Source: SZUA-152 sp964401355
Lineage (GTDB): Bacteria > Pseudomonadota > Gammaproteobacteria > SZUA-152
Assembly: GCA_964401355.1 (NCBI GenBank)
Contig: CAYNYJ010000043.1
Location: forward strand, 1 to 29,919
Length of the DNA stretch: 29,919 nucleotides
Reading direction: 5' to 3'
Within the stretch, counting starts at the first letter, position 1, and every line of letters begins with the position of its first letter. Below the pieces are notes generated by a model. It searched no databases and had not been told where the DNA came from. It saw nothing but the letters and a program-made list of their open reading frames with translations. Shown in pieces: positions 1 to 7,793 of this stretch. Made by a program: the position numbers and the translations under genes.

Positions 1-51
1 GACCGGGATTTTAAAAAGAAGCAGTATCCTTTTCAGGCGACTGGGTAGTAA
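1..51. repeat. 51-bp inverted repeat, left copy at window edge
   Basis: Bases 1-51 are the exact reverse complement of 23528-23578; the match breaks at base 52. It begins at base 1, so it may continue beyond the window. At the other copy the adjoining sequence is a REP-like palindrome. No gene is recognisable in it. Bases 52-136 between it and the first gene hold nothing I recognise. Confidence 0.9.
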
Positions 52-136
52 CTCTCGTTTATTGACCGAGTACGGCGTTCAATTCACGCAACATTTGACT
101 CAATGAACGATGTCAGAAGGTGCCTAGTGTAAGTCG

Positions 137-1105
137 TCACTCATTAATCACCGACTCCACCGGTCGTTGCTGATTGACGATCTCCTCAATGGTGTATTCC
201 TTCATATCCTTCGCATGGGTAAAGATGATGAGTTCACCAATGAGGCCCAAAGCAAATATCTGCACTCCCAGCACCACCAGCAAAGAACTGAGCAGCATGG
301 CAGGCCGTTCGGCGAGAGACACTCCCAGAAACAATCGTTCAATAATTAAAACAAGAAGAATAATGCCACCGATGGCCAGTGTGCTGCTGCCAATCAAACC
401 AAAAAACCGCAGCGGTTTCTTGGTGAATTTCACCAGGAAAAATACCGTGAGAATGTCCAGTAATCGCCGTACATAAACGCCCGGCGAATAAATCCGTCGG
501 TGAATATCCCTCACAGATTGCGCAACGTCGATCTCCGTTATGCGGAAACCGCGACGATCGGCCAGCACCGGTAAAAACCGGTGCTGGTCCCCATAAAGAT
601 TCACTTCGTTAATCACCTGACGCTTAAAGGCGCGTACGCCGCAGCCGAGATCCTGAAATGAGCAACCCGTAAATTTTAATGCCCAATGGAACGCTTGTGA
701 CTGTATCTGATTAATCCGCGAATCGATCCGGGGCCAGCGTCGCGTCACCACCATGTCATGGCCCTGCAACGCATCCAGCACTTTGGGAAGATCCATGAAT
801 TCGATCTGGTGATACGCAGGCAATGTCATAATGACGTCGCCAGATGAATTCTCGAAGCCCGCAGTAAGTGCTGTCGCTTCCCCAAACCACTTGGCAAGCT
901 TAATGATCGCAATGGGTTCACCCTCCGCCTGCAAGCTTTTAAGACTTGTCAGAACATCGGGAAACTCACCATCCAGTACATAGATAAATTCATAACTCAT
1001 AGCGGACGCATCCAGGCCACTTTTGTATGCCTGATAAAGTTCAGAAACCTCATCAAAACGTTCACTGACCGGAATAATTATTGAAACATCACAATTTTTG
1101 CTCAT
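137..1105 (-). CDS. GT2-family glycosyltransferase-like membrane protein lacking the usual acidic motifs
   Basis: A 322-residue protein with the GT2 (DPM1/GtrB-like) layout: N-terminal Rossmann-like domain starting VSIIIPVSERFDEV, then two C-terminal membrane segments (about residues 232-257 and 270-298). It aligns along its length with the adjacent upstream GT2. Where that protein has VDDGSVDGT this one has VLDGEFPD (43-50), and where it has the metal-binding DGD this one has LPAYHQ (95-100). It may therefore be catalytically inactive or use different chemistry. The ATG at 1105 overlaps the upstream TGA in a TGATG arrangement, so the pair should be translationally coupled; a TTG one codon earlier is a less likely start. 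Inferred role: partner of the upstream GT2 in making a polyprenyl-phosphate sugar. Confidence 0.85.
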   Translation of the reverse strand: MSKNCDVSIIIPVSERFDEVSELYQAYKSGLDASAMSYEFIYVLDGEFPDVLTSLKSLQAEGEPIAIIKLAKWFGEATALTAGFENSSGDVIMTLPAYHQIEFMDLPKVLDALQGHDMVVTRRWPRIDSRINQIQSQAFHWALKFTGCSFQDLGCGVRAFKRQVINEVNLYGDQHRFLPVLADRRGFRITEIDVAQSVRDIHRRIYSPGVYVRRLLDILTVFFLVKFTKKPLRFFGLIGSSTLAIGGIILLVLIIERLFLGVSLAERPAMLLSSLLVVLGVQIFALGLIGELIIFTHAKDMKEYTIEEIVNQQRPVESVINE

Positions 1106-2091
1106 CAATTCTCGCCTTGCCGGGTTATTATTGTTTCCGTGTCACGCCTATCGACGGGCTGGATATGCTGAGCCGTCAAGGATGAAAGCTTATTCAAATC
1201 GATGTCTCCCAGTTTATAGATCAACTCCGCCAACGCTCCTCCCAGAACGAGGAAACAGGCCAGCGAGCCGAACAGGATGCCGACGCCGGCGACAGGAAGA
1301 GAGAGCGACGCTGGATCCAATACAACATCAAACAGGCTGATCCCCAGCGCAACCACGCTGATGATCGCAACGGGTATCGCCAGCATCGCAAACCATAACA
1401 GGGGGCGTGAAGCAAACGAAGTGATGGTTTTAATCGTCAGCAAATCCATCAAGACTTTATAAATACGCGACAGGCCGTACTTGGATACGCCAAACTGACG
1501 CGCATGGTGTTTCACTTTAATCTCGGCCACCCGGGTACCCGCCAACGAAGCCATCGCCGGGATAAAACGGTGCATCTCGGAGTACAGTGGAATCTTCTGA
1601 ATAACATCGGCCCGATAGGCTTTTAGGGAACAGCCATTGTCCTTGATCGGCACCCCGGTCACCTTGCCGATAATCCAGTTGGCGATCACCGACGGAATCT
1701 TGCGCGTTATCAGTTTATCTTGCCGTTTGTGCCGCCAGCCCACGACAATATCGTAGCCTTCAGCCATCTTGTCGAGCAATTGGGGAATATCGCTGGGATC
1801 GTTCTGTAAATCCCCATCCATGGTCACCAGGATTTTTCCTCTGGCATTATCGATACCCGCCGCCATAGCAGGAGTTTGGCCATAATTTCTACGGAATTTG
1901 ACCACACGCAGACGTGGGTTTTGTCTCGCAATATCCCGCGCCCTGGCGAATGTACCATCAACACTGCCATCATCGACAAACAGGATCTCGTAATCGAGTT
2001 GAAGCGGCGCAACGGCCTTAACGATGGCCTCATACATAGGCCCGACGCTATCCTCCTCATTAAAAAAAGGTACAATTACCGACAAATCCAT
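1105..2091 (-). CDS. GT2 glycosyltransferase, polyprenyl-phosphate sugar synthase type (DPM1/GtrB-like)
   Basis: A 328-residue GT2 enzyme. It has the nucleotide-binding start LSVIVPFFNEEDSV, the acidic motif VDDGSVDGT (39-47), the metal-binding DGD within TMDGDLQNDP (90-99), and the family stretch ARQFGVSKYGLSRI. Two hydrophobic segments near the C-terminus fit membrane anchoring. Family knowledge: such enzymes move a sugar from a nucleotide donor to undecaprenyl phosphate at the inner membrane. The frame is open to 2154, but the ATG at 2091 starts exactly at the conserved domain and has GGGAA about ten bases upstream, so I use it. First gene of a two-gene operon with the degenerate GT2. A GT39-type enzyme at the far end of the window is a plausible user of the lipid-linked sugar (inference). 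Confidence 0.9.
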   Translation of the reverse strand: MDLSVIVPFFNEEDSVGPMYEAIVKAVAPLQLDYEILFVDDGSVDGTFARARDIARQNPRLRVVKFRRNYGQTPAMAAGIDNARGKILVTMDGDLQNDPSDIPQLLDKMAEGYDIVVGWRHKRQDKLITRKIPSVIANWIIGKVTGVPIKDNGCSLKAYRADVIQKIPLYSEMHRFIPAMASLAGTRVAEIKVKHHARQFGVSKYGLSRIYKVLMDLLTIKTITSFASRPLLWFAMLAIPVAIISVVALGISLFDVVLDPASLSLPVAGVGILFGSLACFLVLGGALAELIYKLGDIDLNKLSSLTAQHIQPVDRRDTETIITRQGEN

Positions 2092-2563
2092 GTGCAATAT
2101 TTCCCAGCCTTTAATTAAATCGCAAGCGCGTATAATACCTTGCCAGCTTACCAAAATCGCCTACTTTCTAGCGCACATTCGTTGTTTATTGAGCAGGCTC
2201 TTAAGAAACTTCTTCCGCAACAATATCGTCATATCGGGCATGCAGGATTACACCTTTAACGGGGGTGACCGTGCCCACCATCACGCCCTTTGGACATCCA
2301 AGCACCATGGCCGATACAGACCATTCAAGCCCTTCCCCACAAGCATCCCGTCCAATTTGCTCAAATTGTGACCGCAGCCCCCACCATCTGTGACCCCGGT
2401 CTCAAACATCTGGGCCTGTACCGGCGATATTGAGGGTAAGCAAGAACGGGGCACAAGTTAGGAACCAAACATCCTCAATATGCGTTAGAGGTTAAGTTGC
2501 AATACACTGGCACGCGCCCGCATCACAAATATCACATAAATACTAATACAGGGTTAAAACATA
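2092..2563. other. divergent intergenic region (472 bp)
   Basis: This separates the minus-strand GT2 operon from the plus-strand lipoprotein gene and must contain both promoters. From about 2351 onward it is the first copy of a duplicated leader that recurs at 3841-4049. No convincing -35/-10 pair can be picked by eye, and I see no gene or RNA in it. Confidence 0.6.
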
Positions 2564-3132
2564 ATGTCGATTACTTACTCCTCATCCTATCAAAGCTTCC
2601 TGCGCCAAATTGCGTTGACTGGAATGATAGGCTTCTTAGTCGCCTGCGGCGGCGCTGGCAGCGGGACTGATGAGACTGGCAGCACTGGCGGCACCATTGA
2701 CACCGGCGGTACTGGCGGCAGCACCACCTCCACCCTGGAGGTTTCTGTACCGACCCCCTCCACTTATGAGTGGGATACACTGGCCATTGGCAGTCTGGTT
2801 TATATCGACCGCAGCTACACCTATTCCAGTATCCCCGCTAACCTGATTGGGGACCAGTATCTGCGAACCGCTAACGCTGACAAAACCTCACCAACCAGCG
2901 ATTCATCCCTGAGCTTCACCATCAACAAAACCGTTGATGTCTACGTGGGACACGCCAATAACGATAGCGCTCGGCCGTCCTGGTTGTCCACCTGGTTATC
3001 AACAGGCGATGTCCTAGTGTCAGATGATCGGACACTGTACTTGTACAAAAAGGCATTTGACGCAGGCACCGTCATGCTCTCGTCTGGCACCGAAACCGGC
3101 AGCAGCATGTACGTCGTCATCGTCGATGACGG
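2351..3132 (+). repeat. tandem segmental duplication, copy 1 (leader plus 5' half of lipoprotein gene)
   Basis: This segment is repeated, diverged but easily aligned, at 3841-4621, about 1,490 bp downstream. The duplication covers about 210 bp of upstream DNA, the signal peptide and the N-terminal domain. It stops in the linker, after which the two genes are unrelated. Confidence 0.85.
2389..2404 (+). promoter_or_regulatory. CRP-like palindrome upstream of lipoprotein 1
   Basis: TGTGACCCCGGTCTCA matches the CRP pattern TGTGA-N6-TCACA at nine of ten core positions. The corresponding site is kept in the second copy of the duplicated leader. It lies about 160 bp before the ATG. A second TGTGACC half-site occurs about 20 bp before it. 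Assignment to a CRP-family regulator is inference. Confidence 0.3.
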
Positions 3133-3736
3133 AACCACTGGCGATGGTGGCGGCGGAGGCGGAGGCGGAGGCGGTGGAAGTGGCGATGGAGGCACTCCAG
3201 TCAACACGGCCCCCACCATCAGTGGCACACCTTCCATTAATGTCACTGCGGGCACCACTTACTCCTTTACCCCCACGGCTAACGATGTGGACGGTGACAA
3301 CCTGATATTCAGCATCACCAACACCCCTTCCTGGGCCAGCTTTAATACCAGCACTGGCACCTTGAGCGGCACACCGTCTTCGGGTGATGAAGGCAGCTTT
3401 AGCGGCATTACCATTACGGTGAGTGACGGAACAGCGTCAGACTCCCTGCCAGCCTTCAGCATTGCAGTATTGCCTGTGGCCTCCGGAACGGCATCGTTGT
3501 CTTGGACACCGCCGACCACCAATGAAGATGGCACTAACCTGGATGACTTGGCAGGCTATAAAATTTACTACGGCACAACCCAGGGCAGCTACCCAAATGT
3601 GATCTCTGTTAACAACGGCGTTGCAAGCCACATCGTGGAAAACCTGGCACCCAACACCTATTACTTCGTAATAACGGCATATGACTTCTCTGGCAATGAG
3701 AGCCCTGAGTCTAACGTCGCAACGAAGACCATTTAA
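2564..3736 (+). CDS. outer-membrane lipoprotein with putative sugar-binding-type domain, Ig-like and fibronectin III domains
   Basis: A 390-residue secreted lipoprotein. The signal peptide ends in the lipobox LVAC; Cys28 is followed by Gly-Gly, so outer-membrane sorting is expected. A Gly/Thr-rich linker leads to a domain at about 58-192 (starting LEVSVPTPSTYEW) that resembles beta-sandwich accessory domains of secreted polysaccharide-active enzymes; that similarity is from memory. Then come a long poly-Gly linker (about 195-207), a putative Ig (He_PIG-type) domain at about 215-303, and a fibronectin type III domain at about 305-390. No catalytic domain is visible. A strong terminator follows the stop. 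The first half is nearly the same as in the next gene, whereas the C-terminal domains are different. A role in surface glycan binding or adhesion is inferred. Confidence 0.88.
   Translation: MSITYSSSYQSFLRQIALTGMIGFLVACGGAGSGTDETGSTGGTIDTGGTGGSTTSTLEVSVPTPSTYEWDTLAIGSLVYIDRSYTYSSIPANLIGDQYLRTANADKTSPTSDSSLSFTINKTVDVYVGHANNDSARPSWLSTWLSTGDVLVSDDRTLYLYKKAFDAGTVMLSSGTETGSSMYVVIVDDGTTGDGGGGGGGGGGGSGDGGTPVNTAPTISGTPSINVTAGTTYSFTPTANDVDGDNLIFSITNTPSWASFNTSTGTLSGTPSSGDEGSFSGITITVSDGTASDSLPAFSIAVLPVASGTASLSWTPPTTNEDGTNLDDLAGYKIYYGTTQGSYPNVISVNNGVASHIVENLAPNTYYFVITAYDFSGNESPESNVATKTI
3145..3188 (+). repeat. GGN-rich poly-glycine microsatellite inside lipoprotein 1
   Basis: A run of GGC/GGA/GGT codons, including consecutive GGAGGC units, encodes about ten glycines in a row and then GSGDGG. 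It acts as the interdomain linker. Such repeats can change length by slippage; here changes in multiples of three would alter only linker length. Confidence 0.7.
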
Positions 3737-3747
3737 TAAACCACACA

Positions 3748-3781
3748 GGTAGGGCATGGTTACATGCCCTACCCCCTTTTT
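3748..3781 (+). terminator. rho-independent terminator after lipoprotein 1
   Basis: A perfect 11-bp stem, GGTAGGGCATG (3748-3758) paired with CATGCCCTACC (3763-3773) around a GTTA loop, is followed by CCC and five T. It starts about 11 bases after the stop codon at 3736. It should separate transcription of the two paralogous genes. Confidence 0.92.
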
Positions 3782-3840
3782 AGGGACACCAAACCTATAA
3801 CCGTGCACGGATCAAACGCGAAACCCGCTCTAACATCCCT

Positions 3841-4621
3841 TCCAATTTGCTCAAATTGTGACCACAGCCCCACTCATCTGTGAGCCCGGTCTCAAACATT
3901 TGGGCCTGCACCGACGATATTAAGAGTAAGCAAAATTACTGGCCGCAAGATTAGGAACCAAACATACACAATATGCGTTACTGCTTAAGTCACAATACCC
4001 CAGCGCGCGCATCGCATATCACGCAAACATCAATACAGAGTTAACATATATGTCGATTACATACTCCTCACCCTGTCGGAGCCTCCTGCGCCAAATCGCA
4101 TTAACCAGCATGTTGGGCTTCTTAGTCGCCTGCGGTGGCGCTGGTACTGATGAAACTGGCAGTACAGGTGGCACAGACAGCACCATTGACACGGGCAGCA
4201 AAACTGGCAGCACGACCTCCATCCTGGAAGTGTCTGTACCGACCCCCTCCACTTATGAATGGGATACATTGGCCATTGGCAGTCTGGTTTATATCGACCG
4301 CAGCTACACCTATTCCAGCATCCCCGCTGCCCTGATTGGGACTCAGTATTTACGAACCGCTAACGATGACAAAAACTCACCGAGCAGCGATTCATCCCTG
4401 AGTTTCACCATCAACAAAACCGTTGATGTCTACGTGGGACACGCCAATAACGATAGCGCTCGGCCATCCTGGTTGTCCACCTGGTTCTCAACAGGCGATG
4501 TCCTGGTGTCAGATGACCGGACACTGTACTTGTACAAAAAGACATTTGACACTGGCACCGTCATGCTCTCATCCGGCACTGAAACCGGCAGCAGCATGTA
4601 TGTCATCCTGATTGCTGACGG
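3841..4621 (+). repeat. tandem segmental duplication, copy 2
   Basis: Second copy of the segment at 2351-3132: leader (3841-4049), lipoprotein signal peptide and N-terminal domain. Substitutions are scattered and a few indels occur in the linker, so this is an old duplication and not an assembly error. The intergenic stretch 3737-4049 contains only the terminator and this leader. Confidence 0.85.
3879..3894 (+). promoter_or_regulatory. CRP-like palindrome upstream of lipoprotein 2
   Basis: TGTGAGCCCGGTCTCA is the counterpart of the site at 2389-2404 and differs at one base, which lies in the spacer. Both half-sites are intact while nearby leader bases have changed. That is mild evidence for selection on the site. 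Confidence 0.3.
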
Positions 4622-5872
4622 TAGCAATGATTCAGGAGATGCCACTGGTGGTGATACCGGCGGAAGTGACACTGGTGGCGACACTGGTGGCGACACTGGT
4701 GGGGGCGATACGGATAGCGGGACTGGCAGCGGAACAGCAACCCCCGTAGCCGCCGATGATAGCGCAATCACCAATCAGTTAATCGCTATCAATATTGCCG
4801 TACTGACTAATGATACTGGGCTCGAAGATTCACCCATCACCATCAACATTGTACAAGTACCCGCTGGTGGCACAACAACCATAGAAATAGACAACAGCAT
4901 CACCTACACGCCAAACGGAATCTTCACCGGTACAGACACTTTCATTTATAGCGTCACCGACATCGATGGCGACATGGCCACGGCAACAGTAAGCGTGGCC
5001 GTGAACACCGTTACTAGTGGTGGAACGGCAACCCCTTTCGCTAGCGATGATAGCGCTTCCACCGACCAGACAACGGCCATCAATGTTGCCGTACTCGCCA
5101 ATGATACGGGCCTCGAAGATTCACCCATAACCGTCAACATTGTACAAGCGCCCGCCGGTGGCACAACAACTGTCGAAGCAAACAACAGCATCACCTACAC
5201 GCCAAACGGAATCTTCACCGGTACAGACACTTTCATNNNNNNNNNNNNNNNNNNNNNNNNNNNNNNNNNNNNNNNNNNNNNNNNNNNNNNNNNNNNNNNN
5301 NNNNNNNNNNNNNNNNNNNNNNNNNNNNNNNNNNNNCCGACCAGACAACGGCCATCAATGTTGCCGTACTCGCCAATGATACGGGCCTCGATGATGCGCC
5401 ATTAACCGTCAGCATCCTGCAAGCACCCGCCGGTGGCACAACAACTGTCGAAGCAAACAACAGCATCACCTACACTCCTAATGGAACTTTCTCCGGCACA
5501 GACATGTTCATTTATAGTGTCACGGATGCCGATGGAGACATGGCCACAGCGACAGTCACGGTAAACGTAAACTGCACTACCTGCGCCACAGGTGTTAACC
5601 TCACCTATGGGTGGAATGCCAACCCGGACAGCGACTCTGTCCTCGGATATCGTGTCTACACCGGCTCCACTCTTGCCACGGCCGCAACGGAAATCTCAAA
5701 TCTGACGGTCGGCGACAGCGGGTTTGATGCCACCACACCTTCAGTAAGCTATGATGCCTGGAACGATCTGGGCCTCAATAAGGGTGACGCGGTATGCTTC
5801 CGACTTCAGGCCTACAACAGCGCCGGTTCATCCGACTTCTCTGCCGGAATATGTGATGTTATCCCTAATTGA
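4050..5872 (+). CDS. outer-membrane lipoprotein with putative sugar-binding-type domain and tandem cadherin-like repeats (contains assembly gap)
   Basis: Paralogue of the preceding lipoprotein: same lipobox (LVAC, Cys28, then Gly-Gly) and a nearly identical N-terminal domain. After a DTGG-rich linker it has repeats of 97 codons resembling cadherin-like/VCBS-type adhesin repeats, with signatures VLANDTG, ITYTPNG and FTGTDTFIYSVTD.DGD. One unit starts near 4731, one near 5022, and a last one follows the gap. The C-terminal FN3-like domain (from about 5566) contains four Cys. The 100 N at 5237-5336 break the apparent frame. The downstream part reads open from 5339 to the TGA at 5872, so I treat this as one gene and attribute the frame change to the placeholder gap length. 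Likely a surface adhesin or glycan-binding protein (inference). Confidence 0.82.
4668..4703 (+). repeat. three 12-bp direct repeats in the linker of lipoprotein 2
   Basis: GACACTGGTGGC occurs at 4668-4679 and 4680-4691 and as GACACTGGTGGG at 4692-4703, encoding Asp-Thr-Gly-Gly repeats. Looser versions lie just upstream. The repeat preserves frame, so copy changes would only lengthen or shorten the linker. Confidence 0.8.
4731..5580 (+). repeat. 291-bp tandem repeats encoding cadherin-like domains
   Basis: GGAACAGCAA... at 4731 recurs as GGAACGGCAA... at 5022, a period of 291 bp (97 codons). A third unit resumes after the N gap. The units are highly similar at nucleotide level, especially the second and last around CCGACCAGACAACGGCC (5062 and 5337). 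This explains why assembly broke here. Confidence 0.88.
5237..5336. other. assembly gap of 100 N inside a tandem repeat
   Basis: Exactly 100 undetermined bases, the usual placeholder for a gap of unknown size. Reading-frame continuity requires a true length of 2 modulo 3, which 100 does not satisfy. The 291-bp repeat period predicts 116 bp, or 116 plus a multiple of 291. Confidence 0.97.
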
Positions 5873-5873
5873 T

Positions 5874-5974
5874 CACTGCTGTCCCGCTAACTTCACATCG
5901 TCATGCCGGACTTGTTCCGGCATCCAGGAAGTCGTTGAAACCATTGGATTTCGGAACAAGTTCGGAATGACGGA
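5874..5974 (+). mobile_element. left half of a MITE-like element (copy C)
   Basis: CACTGCTGTCCCGCTAAC (5874-5891) matches the 18-bp terminal repeat of the element at 24731-24901 with one change. It is followed by the same internal order: hairpin GTCATGCCGG...CCGGCATCCAG, spacer CGTTGAAACCA, second hairpin ending GGAATGACGG. The right terminal repeat is not found, so this copy is truncated. It starts two bases after the lipoprotein stop codon, and its hairpins may now help end transcription. The remaining bases to 6097 show nothing else. Confidence 0.72.
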
Positions 5975-6097
5975 AGTGGTTATTAAATTTCATGTCTCCA
6001 AATAACCGCTGGACGAGATGGATTGGCGACCAGAAATGTGAATTTATTTTGAAGGCAGCTCATAATGTCACCCGTTAAGAATACAGAGGACAAACAG

Positions 6098-7687
6098 ATG
6101 TACGGAAGACCCATCGCCCAAAAACAGCCTGGTTATTTTATGGCTGCAATCGTATTGATCAGTTTGGCGGTTCTTTCCAGCCCCACGCAGGCAGCCGTTA
6201 TGGATCGCACCGGCACCCTGTGGGCACCCTACGTCGAATGGACGTTGGATAACCCAAGCTACTCAGGAAATCCTTTTGATCTGATAGCGACTGCAACATT
6301 CACCCATCCGGCATCGGGAGAAACGCGCAGCACGGAAATGTTTTATACCGGTGGAACCACCTGGAAGTTTCGTTTCGCAGGTACAAAAACCGGTGAATGG
6401 ACTTTTACCACGGCGAGCACTGATGTAGAACTTGCGGGACATACTGGCACCATCACTATCAATGCTAATACAAACCCGAGCATTTCAGGTTTCCTGGTAT
6501 CCAGTGGTAACAAATTCGCCAAACAAATGGGTGAAAATGGGGAACTCAAAAGTTTTATTCTTAATATTTATATGAATCATGTTGATTACGATGTTAATGG
6601 AAAAATTGGCATCTATGACACAACCACAATTAGTAACTACCTCAACAATGCACAAACAATGGGATTCGACACTATTTTCTTGTCTGTACTGAACAACTGG
6701 TTTGACATAAATGCAGTCAAACACACTGAACACACAAGCACTAACCCGGATGCACGTACTTTTGAACGCCTTGAAGAATTAATAACCACAGCGCATGCCC
6801 GTGGTATGCATGTCCACCTTTGGGCATGGGGTGATGAAAGTCGCAAATGGACGCAGATTGGTGTAACTGGAGGCATCAATGGCACAGCAGACAAACGAAT
6901 TCAACGTTATATCGCCGCACGCCTTGGCCCGCTACCAGGCTGGTCCATGGGATACGGTTTTGACCTAAATGAATGGGTGAGTGTTGAACAGCTGGACAAC
7001 TGGGCAAGTTATTTGAAGTCGCACTCTGGCTGGCCCATGATGCTAGGCGCCAGACGCAATGAATCGGCAGGTGGTGGTAGCGCTTTGGATTACAGCTCAC
7101 ATGGCTGGAACTGGGAGTATTATGATGGTGCAGTAACAACCATTGACAGCAATTTCAATCGGCCACATTTGATGTCAGAACGAGATGTCTATTTAAGATG
7201 GACGAACATGGATGGAACTAGAAAAAAGATGTGGCAATATGCAATGGTTGGCGGTCATGGGGGCTGGTGGGGGCTGAATTTTTCCAACAACACACCATAT
7301 CCCAACCCTGAACAACTCGATGCACACCGTATATTCTGGCAGGTTAACAACCGATTGCTTTTAGATATGTCACGCAACAACAGTCTTTCAGATGGTTATG
7401 TATTAAAAAACAGTACTAATACGAACTATATTTTTTATAAAGAAAACACAAGCTCTATCAATTTAAATTTATCAGGCATGTCTTCAACACAACCTGTAAT
7501 TGTCATTGATACTAAAAAGGCATATCTTGAAATTGACTTAGGCCAAATGGGCGCAACCAATCAGACGTGGACAGCACCTTACACATCGGATTGGGCCATA
7601 GCCATTGGCAACTTCAACGACGGAACATTAATACCCAGCCTTCCTCAGGCACCAACAGGCGAACGCACATCCATAACCATTCAATAA
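6098..7687 (+). CDS. secreted DUF5060-containing glycoside-hydrolase-like protein
   Basis: A 529-residue exported protein. The signal peptide is MYGRPIAQ... with a hydrophobic core AAIVLISLAVLSS and cleavage near PTQAA. Next is a DUF5060-type beta domain (about residues 30-130, with EWTLDNPSYSGNPFDLIATATFTHP and GTKTGEWTFTT), then a TIM-barrel-like glycosidase domain (about 150-430, DUF4038/apiosidase-like). A C-terminal beta domain ends near IAIGNFNDG. Candidate catalytic carboxylates are Glu292 in DLNEW and Glu361 in SERDVY; these are guesses from position. I choose the ATG at 6098 because AGAGGA lies seven bases upstream; an ATG at 6065 would add 11 residues before the signal peptide. Next to a polysaccharide locus it may trim or degrade the product or a related glycan. 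The substrate is unknown. Confidence 0.82.
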   Translation: MYGRPIAQKQPGYFMAAIVLISLAVLSSPTQAAVMDRTGTLWAPYVEWTLDNPSYSGNPFDLIATATFTHPASGETRSTEMFYTGGTTWKFRFAGTKTGEWTFTTASTDVELAGHTGTITINANTNPSISGFLVSSGNKFAKQMGENGELKSFILNIYMNHVDYDVNGKIGIYDTTTISNYLNNAQTMGFDTIFLSVLNNWFDINAVKHTEHTSTNPDARTFERLEELITTAHARGMHVHLWAWGDESRKWTQIGVTGGINGTADKRIQRYIAARLGPLPGWSMGYGFDLNEWVSVEQLDNWASYLKSHSGWPMMLGARRNESAGGGSALDYSSHGWNWEYYDGAVTTIDSNFNRPHLMSERDVYLRWTNMDGTRKKMWQYAMVGGHGGWWGLNFSNNTPYPNPEQLDAHRIFWQVNNRLLLDMSRNNSLSDGYVLKNSTNTNYIFYKENTSSINLNLSGMSSTQPVIVIDTKKAYLEIDLGQMGATNQTWTAPYTSDWAIAIGNFNDGTLIPSLPQAPTGERTSITIQ

Positions 7688-7793
7688 ATTTGTTAAATTA
7701 CTACTTATTATGTAGTCGCAATAGCCATTTAAATCCAGGTGCGAGATTTTGTCTATCTAGCCACTGTGGTTGTCATATGGCTGTGATGAACCA

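Noticed and set aside
2341..2560. Cyclic-di-GMP-type riboswitch in the lipoprotein leader
   Set aside because: The leader is conserved between copies, but the conserved core sequence and paired stems of GEMM-type riboswitches could not be found.
5337..5405. Apparent frameshift and premature stop in the second lipoprotein
   Set aside because: Caused by the placeholder length of the N gap; the correct frame downstream is open to 5872 and continues the repeat.
4731..5580. Repeat array as a possible CRISPR
   Set aside because: Units are 291 bp, contiguous and protein-coding in frame; no short repeats with unique spacers.
7688..7793. Bidirectional terminator between the convergent hydrolase-like and Tat-protein genes
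   Set aside because: Only weak short inverted repeats without a T-run; not enough to call.
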